From: an uncultured Planctomycetota bacterium
Lineage (GTDB): Bacteria; Planctomycetota; Brocadiia; CAIUPP01
Length of the DNA stretch: 44,648 bases
Direction of reading: 5' to 3'
Assembly: GCA_903901045.1 (NCBI GenBank)
Contig: CAIUPP010000094.1
Span: 1-44,648, forward strand
This document shows, one piece after another, positions 7,843-16,218 of this stretch (its first letter is position 1; each line of letters opens with the position of its first letter). The notes beneath the pieces are model-generated. The model was not told the origin of the DNA. It made no database searches and saw only the letters and a program-made list of their open reading frames with translations. Made by a program: the position numbers and the translations under genes.

Positions 7843-8769
7843 TTACCCAATGATATGCTCTTCAACCAGTTCCTTCACCAGCGCCTTCACCCCTTCTTCG
7901 TTCGGCTCGATCCAGGCCAGGTCGCTCCCTTTGAGGACGATGGACTCGATCTTCTTGACCTTGGTGGGCGAGCCGCGCCCGCCGATCTTGTCGGCCTCGG
8001 CGGCGATGGCATCGGCGTCCCAGACCTTCAGCAGGCGGCCTTCGGCGGTCGCGGCGTCGATCAGCGGCTTGGCGCGCGCGGCGATGTCGGGGTCGGTCGG
8101 GGTCTTGCCTTCGGCTTCGATCTGCTTGCGCACCTTGCCCATGATCTCGGCGGCGCAGGTGAAGCTGCGGTATTGAAGGAGGCGCTTGGTGCGGAAGGGG
8201 CGCGGCTCGTTGGCCGTGCCGGTGACGGTGAGCAGAAGCGGCAGCGGGGCGCGCACGACTTCGGAGCCGCCGTCGATGGTGCGCTCGATTTCAATCTTCC
8301 CGTCGCGGATGTCCCGCACCTTCTCGACGTAGGTGACCTGGTTGAGCCCCAGTTTCTCCGCCGACTGCGGACCGACCTGCGCGGTGTCGCCGTCGATCGC
8401 CTGGCGTCCGCCGAGGATGATGTCGAACTTGCCGGCCTTGCGGATGGCGCAACTGAGGGCGTAGCTGGTGGCGAGGGTGTCGGCGGCGGCGAAACGGCGG
8501 TCGGTGAGCAGGACCACGTCATCGGCGCCGAGGTAGAGCGACTCGCGCAGCAGCTCGCAAGCGGCCGGGGGGCCCATGGTGATGACGGTGACTTTGCCGC
8601 CGAAGCGGTCGCGGATCTCCAGCGCCATTTCCAGCGCGTTGAGATCCTCGGGGTTGAAGATGGCCGGCAGCGCGGCGCGGTTGACCGTGCCGTCATCCTT
8701 CATCGCCTGGCCGGTGATGTTCTTCGTGTCAGGAACCTGTTTCGCCAGCACAATGCAGTTATAAGGCAT
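7843..8769 (-). CDS. etfB: Electron transfer flavoprotein beta subunit
   Basis: EtfB binds AMP and pairs with EtfA. The start is placed at ATG 8769 (MPYNCIVLAKQVPDT) with GGGTGG just upstream; four more codons are open above it. The protein has 308 aa, which is somewhat long because of an insert near the C-terminus (GKVRKQIEAEGKTPTDPDIA and following). Family marks are the MPYNCIVLAKQVPDT opening, NPEDLNALEMALEI, TLATSYAL and GGRQAIDGDTAQVGPQSAEK. First gene of etfB-etfA-acyl-CoA dehydrogenase, with a good promoter about 100 bp upstream. Confidence 0.95.
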   Translation of the reverse strand: MPYNCIVLAKQVPDTKNITGQAMKDDGTVNRAALPAIFNPEDLNALEMALEIRDRFGGKVTVITMGPPAACELLRESLYLGADDVVLLTDRRFAAADTLATSYALSCAIRKAGKFDIILGGRQAIDGDTAQVGPQSAEKLGLNQVTYVEKVRDIRDGKIEIERTIDGGSEVVRAPLPLLLTVTGTANEPRPFRTKRLLQYRSFTCAAEIMGKVRKQIEAEGKTPTDPDIAARAKPLIDAATAEGRLLKVWDADAIAAEADKIGGRGSPTKVKKIESIVLKGSDLAWIEPNEEGVKALVKELVEEHIIG

Positions 8770-8867
8770 ACTGCCACCCACTTAACTATCGAAGACCTGG
8801 AGGAAACCTGCGCCGCGCGCGTCGCGCAGCGGCCAAGCTGCACGGGAATACAGTACTCGGGAGGCGA

Positions 8868-8896
8868 AGTATATCAGCCGGGGCGGCGGAGGTCAA
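8868..8896 (-). promoter_or_regulatory. Sigma70-like promoter for etfBA operon
   Basis: On the minus strand, TTGACC (-35, 8891-8896), a 17-bp spacer and TATACT (-10, 8868-8873). Transcription would start near 8861, about 90 nt before etfB. Confidence 0.7.
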
Positions 8897-8910
8897 GGTT
8901 TGTGCGGTCA

Positions 8911-9561
8911 TTACTTGCCCCGCGCGCGGCTGCGCACGCGGTAAAGCCGCTCGGTGAAGCCCCCTTCCCGCTCAAAGGTGTCCGCCTGCGCCGCCAACTG
9001 GCGGTCCAAAAGGCTGTTAGCCACCGCCAGCAGCGCGAGGACGCCGTTGGCGGCTATTTCGGGGTAGGCGGGCGAAATGGACTTGATGGACGAAATGGAC
9101 GGAATGGACGTTTCCGTTTGTCCATCCTGTCCATTCTGTCCATTCCGTCCATTCAGTCCACTTTTCTTAACATCCCTGGCCCATTGCGCCACGGCGTCCG
9201 CCGTGGCAGGCCGTCGGGCAATCAGGTCAGCCCGGCGCGGATCGTTCCATTCCCATTGAGGCAAACTGCGCTGGCGCAGGAAGTCCTCATAGTCTCGCCT
9301 AAGTTCTTCCAGGCTGGCGCGAGCCACATTGGTTAGCTTCAGTTCCATCTTTTTCGATGTGCCCGAAGCTTGACTGCCTTCGGCGATGTTCTGGACCCCG
9401 GAACGCGCCGCCTGGGTCATCTGGTCGTGGGTGCGGCTGCGCCGGTCAATGTACTTATCGCAGAACCGCACCGTGACGTCGTAGACCAACTCCGCCAACT
9501 GAAAACTCTTCAGTTTCCGGTAGCCGCCGTGGGGCGGGATGATCTTCTCTTTTTTCCTCAC
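8911..9561 (-). CDS. Four helix bundle suffix-domain protein
   Basis: The start codon is GTG at 9561, overlapping the greA stop as GTGA, so it is translationally coupled to greA. In the 216-aa protein the first half (KSFQLAELVYDVTVRFCDKY, then AARSGVQNIAEGSQASGTSK and NVARASLEELRRDYEDFLRQ) is the small four-helix-bundle (23S rRNA intervening-sequence protein-like) fold. It is followed by the QWEWND-type suffix seen in that subfamily. The biochemical role of the family is unknown. Residues about 135-165 (GLNGRNGQNGQDGQTETSIP and following) are a low-complexity insert encoded by GTCCATT/ATGGAC repeats. That kind of insert is frequent and variable in this family. Confidence 0.82.
   Translation of the reverse strand: MRKKEKIIPPHGGYRKLKSFQLAELVYDVTVRFCDKYIDRRSRTHDQMTQAARSGVQNIAEGSQASGTSKKMELKLTNVARASLEELRRDYEDFLRQRSLPQWEWNDPRRADLIARRPATADAVAQWARDVKKSGLNGRNGQNGQDGQTETSIPSISSIKSISPAYPEIAANGVLALLAVANSLLDRQLAAQADTFEREGGFTERLYRVRSRARGK
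9076..9162. repeat. Inverted ATGGAC / GTCCAT word repeats inside a coding sequence
   Basis: Four ATGGAC words (9077-9109) are followed after a short spacer by five GTCCAT/GTCCAC words (9120-9161). The arms can pair as one long degenerate hairpin while staying in frame in the four-helix-bundle gene. Confidence 0.75.
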
Positions 9562-11756
9562 GCGATTTTCTCAATCGCAACGATCTCGAACTCCCCCTCC
9601 TCCTCTCCGAAGGCGGCGGCGATGCGGTCGCCCACTTTCTTCCCCATGAAGCGCAGGCTGAGGGGGGCCATGTAGGAGTAGACGCCGTTGGCGATGTCGG
9701 TGTCCCAGGGGCCGACGAAACGCACGGTGCGCTCGGCGCCGGTGGCGCGGTTGCGCAGGCGCGCGGCGGTGCCGACGTTCACCTCGTTCCCGGTGATCTG
9801 ATCGGCATGCAGCACGCGGGCGCGGGAGAGTTCGTCGCGCATGCGGGTGGCGCGCTCGACGAGCCGGTCGCGCTCCTCCAGCGCCGTCTTGTACTCCCAG
9901 TTCTCGCGCAGGTCGCCGCGCGCGGCGGCCGTGCCGATGGCCTGGGCGTTCGCGGGCATGTCCACGTTCGCCAGCTTCTCCATCTCCGCGGTGCGGCGCG
10001 CGAGGCCCGCGGCGCTGGTGTAGAGGTGAGCGTCCTCCCAGAGGTTCTTGCGCTCGGTGAACTCCTCCGGGTAGCGTTCGCGCAGCGCCCCGAGCAATTC
10101 GTGGCGTCCTTCGTCGCCGAGCCCTTCATTGCCGACAATGGCGGTGTGCAGACGGCGCGCGGCTTCGAGGTCGACGGAGCCGATGAGGTCGCGCAGCAGG
10201 CGGAAATCCCCCGCCGAGGCCAGGGCGCTGAGCTTGCCGAGGGACTTGCGCTGATCGGCGCGCGTGGCGCCGCGCGGCGCGTGCGCGAGACGGTTCATCA
10301 GATCGAGCAGGGTGATGCTCACCGAGAGGCGCTCCAGCCGCCCCTGCCCGGGTCCTTCGCCGGAGAGCGCCCACCGCCATACCCAGCCGGTGGTCTCGGG
10401 CGACGCCTCGGGGGCCGTCAACACTTTATCCGCGGCGGCGGCGAGCAATTCGGAGCGGTTCGCCTTGGCCAGTTCGCGCACGATCCAATCGCACAGGCGC
10501 AGGGAGCTTCCGACGAACGCGTCGGCGAAGAACTGCGGCCAGCGCTCCGTCAGCACTTTCTGCGCGACGCCGAGAATCATCCGGGAGATCTCCTCGCCGT
10601 CGATGCTCTTCATCAGCGCGGCGGGCTCCTTGCAGGCGGTCAGGCGCTGCAGCAGGTCGGCGGCGGGATCGGGCAGCTCGGGGAAGCGCGCGCGCAACTC
10701 CGCCAGCGCGGAGAGGCAGGCCAGCGACTCGCCCTGATCGGCGGAGACGCGCCCCATGCCCAGCAGTTCCTCCCCCAGCGCCGCGGCCAGCTTCGGATCG
10801 GCCTCGTGCCCGGCCTCCAACTCGGCCAGGTAGGTGAGCGCCTGCCGCACCTTGTCGTACATCGTTTCGGCCTGGCGGAAACCGGAGAGCACCTTGTCTG
10901 CGTAGCTCGCCTCGGCGGAGCGCAGGACGAACGTCGGCTGCGTGCCCGTGCCGATCTCCAGCAGCGGGCAGCGCTTCAGGATGACTTTGACGGCGTTCCA
11001 CCAGGCGCTCCACTTGTCCGCGGGGATGACGGCGGGGATGAGGAGGAACTTGAGCTGCTTGAAATCGGCGCGGCCGCCCCCGACGCGCAAGGCCTTCTGC
11101 ACCAGCGCGGCGGGGTCCTCCTCCGCCATGCGCCGCAGCGCGTCGATCTGGAACGCGATCATCGCGCGGAAGTCCGCGGGGTCGAGCGGCTCCCATTGCG
11201 ACACCGCTTCGCGCGGCGCGAGACGCTGGACGTTCCCCTCGGAGGCGATCAGGAACTGCCCCGCCTCGAATCCATCCACCCGCCCCACCCGGCGCGACCG
11301 GGTGTGAATCACGCAGGAGCCGGTGCGGTAGCGCAGGCAATGCTGGATCATCTGGACGGCGGCCTTGACGTCCTGGTTGCGGCGCAGGTCGCTGGCTTCG
11401 AGAATGTCCGCCAATTCGGAGATGCCCGGATGCACTTTGCGGTAGAGGTTGATGATCTCCTCGCGGAGCGTCTGCGCCTCGGGGGCGATTTCCGCGGCGC
11501 GGATGGCCACCTCCAGCGCGACGGGAGGCTCCTCCTTCTCCGTCACGTCGGCGACGAGCGACCAGAGCAGCAGCGCGGCATGGTCGGGGAATTTCTTGCG
11601 CACGAGGTAGTCGGCCACGCTGAACAGGTCGCGGAACTCGCGCGGGCCTTTCTCCAGCCGGGCCATCCAGGCCGCTTCGAGTGGCTCGAACTCACGCTCA
11701 CGCGCCAGCGCCAGCAGCGCTTCGACATCCGGGACTCCGGGGGCATTCTGCGCCAT
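9558..11756 (-). CDS. greA: Transcript cleavage factor GreA with a long N-terminal extension
   Basis: GreA reactivates backtracked RNA polymerase by stimulating transcript cleavage. The start is placed at ATG 11756 (MAQNAPGVPDVEALL), with AAGGAG six bases upstream; the frame is open much further upstream, but that part is repeat-derived. The protein has 732 aa, against about 158 for E. coli GreA. The last roughly 146 residues are the GreA domain: coiled coil with tip GDLRENWEYKTA (614-625; Asp615 and Glu618 are the cleavage acidic residues), then the globular FKBP-like domain ending EFEIVAIEKIA. The first roughly 585 residues look alpha-helical and repeat-like, and they lack a recognisable catalytic motif. 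Chlamydial and spirochaetal GreA proteins have comparable extensions. Confidence 0.88.
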   Translation of the reverse strand: MAQNAPGVPDVEALLALAREREFEPLEAAWMARLEKGPREFRDLFSVADYLVRKKFPDHAALLLWSLVADVTEKEEPPVALEVAIRAAEIAPEAQTLREEIINLYRKVHPGISELADILEASDLRRNQDVKAAVQMIQHCLRYRTGSCVIHTRSRRVGRVDGFEAGQFLIASEGNVQRLAPREAVSQWEPLDPADFRAMIAFQIDALRRMAEEDPAALVQKALRVGGGRADFKQLKFLLIPAVIPADKWSAWWNAVKVILKRCPLLEIGTGTQPTFVLRSAEASYADKVLSGFRQAETMYDKVRQALTYLAELEAGHEADPKLAAALGEELLGMGRVSADQGESLACLSALAELRARFPELPDPAADLLQRLTACKEPAALMKSIDGEEISRMILGVAQKVLTERWPQFFADAFVGSSLRLCDWIVRELAKANRSELLAAAADKVLTAPEASPETTGWVWRWALSGEGPGQGRLERLSVSITLLDLMNRLAHAPRGATRADQRKSLGKLSALASAGDFRLLRDLIGSVDLEAARRLHTAIVGNEGLGDEGRHELLGALRERYPEEFTERKNLWEDAHLYTSAAGLARRTAEMEKLANVDMPANAQAIGTAAARGDLRENWEYKTALEERDRLVERATRMRDELSRARVLHADQITGNEVNVGTAARLRNRATGAERTVRFVGPWDTDIANGVYSYMAPLSLRFMGKKVGDRIAAAFGEEEGEFEIVAIEKIA

Positions 11757-11784
11757 GGTATCTCCTTCAGGTAGAGGGCTGTCT

Positions 11785-11813
11785 ATTATGGCCGGTCTCG
11801 GCGCAAGTGGCAA
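11785..11813 (-). promoter_or_regulatory. Sigma70-like promoter for greA
   Basis: On the minus strand, TTGCCA (11808-11813), a 17-bp spacer and CATAAT (11785-11790). Transcription would start near 11778, about 22 nt before the greA ATG. Confidence 0.65.
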
Positions 11814-11827
11814 GTGACGGAACACGT

Positions 11828-11972
11828 CAACGACATTTGGGACAAGATAACGGGGATAACGAGGATAGCAGATGGTGGAGCGCGCTGGGACAGCGCGCTG
11901 AGCACGACAACGACACTTGGGACAAGATAACGGGGATGACGAGGATGCAGCATGGTGGAGCGCGCTGTCTGC
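11828..11972. repeat. Two tandem copies of an 80-bp repeat
   Basis: CAACGACAYTTGGGACAAGA, then TAACGGGGATRACGAGGAT and further similarity to GGTGGAGCGCGCTG, occurs at 11828 and again 80 bp later at 11908. The copies differ at a few positions. The rest of 11757-12122 holds no gene that I can support. Confidence 0.75.
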
Positions 11973-12122
11973 CCTGAGCTTGCCGAATGGGTCCCGGCGC
12001 GCTAAGAGGGACAAAGCGAGGGAAGCGGAAGGGAGGATGGGAGAATTGCCACTCTGCACCTGATGTTCGAGAGAGGCAGCATGCGCCCGACTGAGCGCGT
12101 GGATTGTCCGCCCCTCTTGCGA

Positions 12123-12128
12123 TATAAT
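12123..12128 (+). promoter_or_regulatory. Perfect -10 hexamer upstream of hicB
   Basis: TATAAT 36 bp before the hicB ATG. The -35 region at a 17-bp spacing (TGGATT) is poor; TTGTCC lies closer, at only 13 bp. Transcription may be weak or depend on a regulator. Confidence 0.45.
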
Positions 12129-12164
12129 GTCGCTAAGAGGGTAAGTTGCGGATGGAGGCATGTC

Positions 12165-12371
12165 ATGCGGCAGGTCATCGTTTATCCCGGCGAAGATGGA
12201 TACTGGGTGTCCGAGTGCCCCAGCCTGCCGGGATGCATCAGCCAAGGGCAGACGAAGGAAGCGGCCGTCACCAACATCAAAGAGGCGATTGAGGGGTATG
12301 TCGCCGCGTTGAAGGAGGATGGTTTGCCCGTGCCCGAAGAGCGCTTTGAGACACTGGTGCTCGCGGTATGA
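12165..12371 (+). CDS. hicB: HicB-family antitoxin (orphan)
   Basis: HicB proteins neutralise HicA, an mRNA interferase, through a partial RNase H-like fold. The 68-aa protein reads MRQVIVYPGEDGYWVSECPS, then LPGCISQGQTKEAAVTNIKE and AIEGYVAALKEDG: the classic HicB 'vSEcPsLPGc.SqG.T.eEA..Ni.eAIe.y' pattern. ATG 12165 is preceded by GGAGG at 7 bp; the open frame extends upstream but without a ribosome site. The stop overlaps an ATG (ATGA) that begins the remains of hicA. Short HicB proteins like this lack the DNA-binding tail and are normally followed by hicA. Here the partner is missing. Confidence 0.88.
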   Translation: MRQVIVYPGEDGYWVSECPSLPGCISQGQTKEAAVTNIKEAIEGYVAALKEDGLPVPEERFETLVLAV

Positions 12372-12505
12372 GCAAGCTGCCGCGCGTTGGAGGTGTGGCC
12401 GTTGAAAGTGGTCGAAGTAGCGCGGGTTATCCAACCCGCGAATATCGTGCGTTCCATCCGCTTCCACCTCTCCCGCGCCTTCGGCGCGGGACGCGGACTG
12501 GATAG
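12368..12505 (+). pseudogene. hicA: hicA remnant, disrupted after about seven codons
   Basis: The ATG overlaps the hicB stop (ATGA). The frame reads MSKLPRV, the usual opening of HicA toxins (MSKLPxVSGxE...). It then diverges into GGVAVESGRSSAGYPTREYR and stops with TAG at 12503-12505. The new sequence consists of three short perfect hairpins (12421-12510). I infer that hicA was truncated and replaced or interrupted by repeat DNA. No continuation of HicA was found in the following 100 bp. Confidence 0.6.
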
Positions 12506-12510
12506 TCCGC
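12421..12510. repeat. Cluster of three perfect hairpins within the hicA remnant
   Basis: CGCGGGTTATCCAACCCGCG (12421-12440), CCCGCGCC-TTC-GGCGCGGG (12472-12490) and GCGGACT-GGAT-AGTCCGC (12493-12510). They may also terminate hicB transcription. Confidence 0.8.
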
Positions 12511-12558
12511 GCCACTTACGGCACACGAGAGGCGGGATCATACCGCCCGGCGGGCGCG

Positions 12559-12951
12559 TCAGCACCCCATGAACCCCACCGTCTTCAGATTGTCCGCGCC
12601 GCTGAGCGCCGTGAACCAGCGGCACATCCAGTCCACCAGGGATTCTGTTTCTTCCCGCTTGACCACCCACATGCGATTCTTCTCTTGCGGCCAAGTTGCC
12701 GGCACGTCCGGCGCGCCCGCAGGTCTCTTCTTGCCGAGGTTGAGATACACGGACTGTAGATCTCGCCGGAGTTGGATCTGAATCCAAGGGCCTTTGCCGA
12801 AGAGGACGTCGTGGGCCCATCCATTTGTCGTTCTGCTCTCGATCGTAACAACTGCTTCCGGTTCTGCGTCGTTGTAGAGTTGCCTCATAAGTGCTTCGAT
12901 CAACTCCCGCCGGCTTGGAAACTTAACGCTTGGGCTGGTTCCACGCCTCAT
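12559..12951 (-). CDS. Hypothetical protein, 130 aa
   Basis: I do not recognise the family. ATG 12951 (MRRGTSPSVKFPSRRELIEA) has GGAAGG at about 8 bp; ATG 12957 is an alternative, and the frame is open to 12990. The protein is soluble, has no signal peptide, and is rich in charged and aromatic residues (HDVLFGKGPWIQIQLRRDLQ; MWVVKREETESLVDWMCRWF). It ends in GFMGC. The layout of strand-like segments with a C-terminal helix suggests a small immunity- or chaperone-like alpha/beta fold, but this is only an impression. It lies 26 bp downstream of the Gfo/Idh/MocA gene on the same strand, so may be co-transcribed. Confidence 0.55.
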   Translation of the reverse strand: MRRGTSPSVKFPSRRELIEALMRQLYNDAEPEAVVTIESRTTNGWAHDVLFGKGPWIQIQLRRDLQSVYLNLGKKRPAGAPDVPATWPQEKNRMWVVKREETESLVDWMCRWFTALSGADNLKTVGFMGC

Positions 12952-12976
12952 GGTCATCCCTTCCACCAAAACCCCG

Positions 12977-14110
12977 TTACCCCTTCGCAAACTCCTCCCT
13001 CGTCTTCGCCACGCTCTTGGTCGCCGTCAGCCGCGCGAGGATGTCGTTGAAGAGGCGGGGATCGGCGGGGGTGCGCGTCCACTGACGCCGGATGCCGGAG
13101 ACCAGCAGCGCGTCGGCCAGTTCCACCTCCGCCACGCCCTCCTCGCCGGTGCAGACCAGCGGTGTGCCGCTGCGCAGCGCCTGAGCATAATTCTTATGCA
13201 GCAACTGGAAGGGATCCACGCGCTCGGGGAGCTGCTGAAGGTTCGTCTCCGCCACCGGGGGACCGGACATTTTCAATTCCGTCGTCTCGCAGAACTGGCG
13301 CGAGTCTGCGGTGAGGCGCGTCGCCTTCAGCCCCGCTTCGTCCAGCAGGAGGGTGCCGCGGGTGCCGGCGATTTCGAAGTAGGAGCGCCCCGGCGCTTCG
13401 GCGGTGCTGACCTGCAGCGTCCCCACCGCGCCGTTGGGCCACTTGAGCAGCGCGTTGGTGACGTCCTCCACCTCGATTTGATGCCAGGAGGTGTCGATCT
13501 CCGCCAGCACTTCGCTGGGCATGCCCATCAGCCAGACGATGAAATCGAGGTCGTGCGGGGCCTGGTTGGCCAGAATGCCCCCGCCCTCGCCCGCCCAGGT
13601 GCCGCGCCAACTGCCGGAACGGTAATACGCCATGCTGCGGAACCAGGCGGTGCGCACCATGGTCATGCGAATCACCTCGCCGACAAACCCCTCCCGCACC
13701 AGCGTTTTCATCCGGCTGTGAAGCGGCTGGAGGCGTCCCATGAAGCCGACGCCGACGGTCTTCCCCGTGGCGCGCGCCACTTCGAGGCATTCCCGCGCCT
13801 TCGACGCCTGAATCGCCATGGGCTTTTCAATGAGCACGTTCGCTCCCAGCCGCATCGCTTCGGCGGCGATCTCCGTGTGGCTGTAATGCGGGGTGCAGAT
13901 GACGACGTAGTCCGGCTTGCCGCCGCGGACCAGTTCGGCCGGGGAGGCGAATGCCGTCAATTGGTGCTGCGTGGCGCACGCCGTCCGCGCCTGCTCGACT
14001 GCGTCGGTGACGCCGACGATCTCGAACTCATCCTTCAGCGCCTGCAGCGCCTTCAGGTGCACCTGACCGATCACGCCAAGACCGATGATGCCGACGCGAA
14101 CCTTGCTCAT
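12977..14110 (-). CDS. Gfo/Idh/MocA-family NAD(P)-dependent oxidoreductase
   Basis: Enzymes of this family oxidise or reduce sugars, inositols and related polyols. ATG 14110 is chosen over ATG 14116 because GGAGGA lies 7 bp from the first and only 1 bp from the second. The protein has 377 aa. The Rossmann fold begins VRVGIIGLGVIGQVH (about 4-18). VLIEKPMA (about 92-99) is the EKP motif, whose Lys is catalytic. GGGILANQAPHDLD (about 176-189) contains the active-site His. The C-terminal beta-sheet domain follows. Substrate is unknown. The neighbours (ilvD and a hypothetical protein) do not indicate one. Confidence 0.9.
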   Translation of the reverse strand: MSKVRVGIIGLGVIGQVHLKALQALKDEFEIVGVTDAVEQARTACATQHQLTAFASPAELVRGGKPDYVVICTPHYSHTEIAAEAMRLGANVLIEKPMAIQASKARECLEVARATGKTVGVGFMGRLQPLHSRMKTLVREGFVGEVIRMTMVRTAWFRSMAYYRSGSWRGTWAGEGGGILANQAPHDLDFIVWLMGMPSEVLAEIDTSWHQIEVEDVTNALLKWPNGAVGTLQVSTAEAPGRSYFEIAGTRGTLLLDEAGLKATRLTADSRQFCETTELKMSGPPVAETNLQQLPERVDPFQLLHKNYAQALRSGTPLVCTGEEGVAEVELADALLVSGIRRQWTRTPADPRLFNDILARLTATKSVAKTREEFAKG

Positions 14111-14279
14111 TCCCATTCCTCCGATGTGGCGCGGACCTTCCGCTGAAACTCCATTATTCTTTCACAGCCTGAGAACGACGGCATCCACCGACTGCGCCGG
14201 TGGACGCCGCTTCGACGGACAATATAACAAAGTCAACGACGACTCTCACCATCAAGGCGACCGGGAAAGGAATCCCGGC

Positions 14280-16052
14280 CTACCCAATCAGCGCCGCGCC
14301 GTGCGAGGCGTCGCCGACGACCCTGGCGTAGCGGGAGAGCCAGCCGGTGAGCTTCTGAGGAGCCGGCTTCCAGGCCCTGGCGCGTTTCTTCAACTCCGCC
14401 GGGGAGACCTTCAACTGCAAGCGCCGCTTCGGGATGTCGATGGTGATCAGATCGCCGTCGCACACCAGGCCGATGGGGCCGCCCACCTGCGCTTCGGGGG
14501 TGACGTGGCCGACGCAGGGGCCGCGCGTGCCGCCGCTGAAGCGCCCGTCGGTGATGAGGGCCACGCGGCTCTTGGTCTCCAGCGGATAGCCGGCCAGCGC
14601 CGCGGTGGGCGAGAGCATTTCCGGCATTCCCGGGCCGCCGCGCGGGCCGACGTAGCGCGTGACCAGCACCATGTTCCCTTCTTTCGGAAGCAGTTTGGGC
14701 AGTTTGCGGATGGCCGCCATGACCTCGGCTTCGGAGTTGAAGCAGCGCGCCTGACCGGTGAAGCGGTGCATGGAGGGGTCCACGCCGCTGGCCTTGATGA
14801 CCGCGCCGCCGGGAGCCAGGTTGCCGCTGAGGATGGCGATCCCCCCTTCCGGACGCACGGGGTCCTGCAGGGTGCGGATGATCGTCCGCTTGCGCAGCGC
14901 GACCTGCCTGGTCGCCGCGTCGGTCTCGGCGAGGTACTCGATCTGGATCGGCTGATGCGCGCGCGCGATCGTGAGGATGCCGGGGCCGGAAACCGTCGGG
15001 CTCTCTTTGAGTTTGGGGGCGAGGACGCTGAGCGCCGCGGGGATGCCGCCGGCATACTCGAAGTCCTCCATGAAATTGTCCCCGCCGGGGCGAAGGCTGA
15101 TGATCTGCGGGGTGTTGCGGCTGAGGCGGTCGAACAACTCCAGGTCCAGCGTGATCCCCGCCTCGCGCGCGATGGCGGTGAGATGCAGCACGCTGTTGGA
15201 AGAGCCGCCCAGCGCCATGTCCATGCGGATGGCGTTCTCGAAGGCACGGCGGGTGAGAATGTCGCGCGGGCACACGTTCTGGCGGACCAGTTCCACCACG
15301 CGCCGGCCGCTGTCGTAGGCGATGCGCTTCTTCTTGCCCGAGACGGCCAGCGCCGTGCCGCAGCCGACCAGCGACATCCCCAGCGTCTCGGTCAGGCAGG
15401 ACATGGTGTTGGCGGTGTAGAGTCCCTGGCAACTGCCCGCGCCGGGGCAGGCGTTGATTTCCAGGTCCACCATTTCCTCGCGGCTGATTTCGCCGCGCTC
15501 GTACTGAATCCAGGCCTCGAAGGTATCCTTGACCAGGTCGAGCTTCTTCCCCTCGAAAGCGCCGGGGCAACCCATGCGGCCGGTGAGCATGGGGCCGGCG
15601 GTGACAACGACGGCGGGGATGTTCACGCGCGCGGCGGCCATGAGCATGCCCGGAGTGATCTTATCGCAGTTGGTGAGCAGAATCACGCCGTCGAGGCAAT
15701 GCGCCTGGAGGATGGATTCCACCATGTCGGCGATCAGCTCGCGGCTGGGGAGGCTGAAGCGCATGCCGGGATGCCCCATGGCGATGCCGTCGCAGATGCC
15801 GGGGATGCCGAAGATGAAGGGCGCGCCGCCGCCGGCGGAAACGCCGCGCTCGATGAAGCGCTCCAGCGAGCGCATTTCCGCGTGGCCGGGGATCAGGTCG
15901 GTGAAGCTGCTGGCGACCCCGATGAGCGGCTTCTCCAACTGCGACCGGGTCAGTCCGGTGGCGTGCAACAAGGCGCGATGGGGCATGGTCTCGACCCCCC
16001 GCGCGATAAAATTGCTGCGCAACACCAGGGCCTTGTTTCGGACTCTTGCCAT
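14280..16052 (-). CDS. ilvD: Dihydroxy-acid dehydratase
   Basis: Converts 2,3-dihydroxyisovalerate and its homologue to the 2-keto acids of the valine and isoleucine pathways, using an Fe-S cluster. The 590-aa protein has [15 protein letters not shown] (128-142; Cys129) and [17 protein letters not shown] (201-217; Cys202 and Cys208), the two IlvD/Edd signatures. The C-terminal [11 protein letters not shown] motif is also present. The SFTDLIPGH region near residue 50 follows the E. coli type. IlvD-like sugar-acid dehydratases share these motifs, so a substrate other than dihydroxy acids is possible, but the sequence fits IlvD well. AAAGGA precedes the ATG. No other ilv gene is in the window. 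Confidence 0.93.
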   Translation of the reverse strand: MARVRNKALVLRSNFIARGVETMPHRALLHATGLTRSQLEKPLIGVASSFTDLIPGHAEMRSLERFIERGVSAGGGAPFIFGIPGICDGIAMGHPGMRFSLPSRELIADMVESILQAHCLDGVILLTNCDKITPGMLMAAARVNIPAVVVTAGPMLTGRMGCPGAFEGKKLDLVKDTFEAWIQYERGEISREEMVDLEINACPGAGSCQGLYTANTMSCLTETLGMSLVGCGTALAVSGKKKRIAYDSGRRVVELVRQNVCPRDILTRRAFENAIRMDMALGGSSNSVLHLTAIAREAGITLDLELFDRLSRNTPQIISLRPGGDNFMEDFEYAGGIPAALSVLAPKLKESPTVSGPGILTIARAHQPIQIEYLAETDAATRQVALRKRTIIRTLQDPVRPEGGIAILSGNLAPGGAVIKASGVDPSMHRFTGQARCFNSEAEVMAAIRKLPKLLPKEGNMVLVTRYVGPRGGPGMPEMLSPTAALAGYPLETKSRVALITDGRFSGGTRGPCVGHVTPEAQVGGPIGLVCDGDLITIDIPKRRLQLKVSPAELKKRARAWKPAPQKLTGWLSRYARVVGDASHGAALIG

Positions 16053-16145
16053 GGGGCGTCCTTTCTCATAATGACAGGGACGGAGGAGAGACGATTACTG
16101 ATTCGCGATCAGCGAAAATACTCGAACGACGACAACCCGGTCGTT

Positions 16146-16200
16146 CCCCACGACTCGCCTCGCTCGCCGTGGGCTGCTATTCATCACGCCCTGCGGGGCT
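16146..16200. repeat. REP-like two-hairpin unit (variant of the RAYT-linked REP)
   Basis: CCCACGACTCGCCTCGCTCG followed by CCGTGGG, then CGCCCTGCGGGGC. It has the same architecture and partly the same sequence as the 79-bp REP at 4633-4885. Confidence 0.65.
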
Positions 16201-16218
16201 TCGCAGGATGATTTCAAC

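Noticed and set aside
9807-11774. Long plus-strand open frame opposite greA
   Set aside because: Antisense shadow caused by GC-rich third positions; no ribosome site and no motif.
11757-12515. N-terminal extension of the greA frame by about 250 codons
   Set aside because: It runs through the 80-bp tandem repeat and over hicB. The ATG at 11756 has a strong ribosome site and its own promoter.
14085-16211. Long plus-strand open frame opposite ilvD
   Set aside because: Antisense shadow of ilvD; composition is dominated by Ala, Gly, Arg and His with no family motif.
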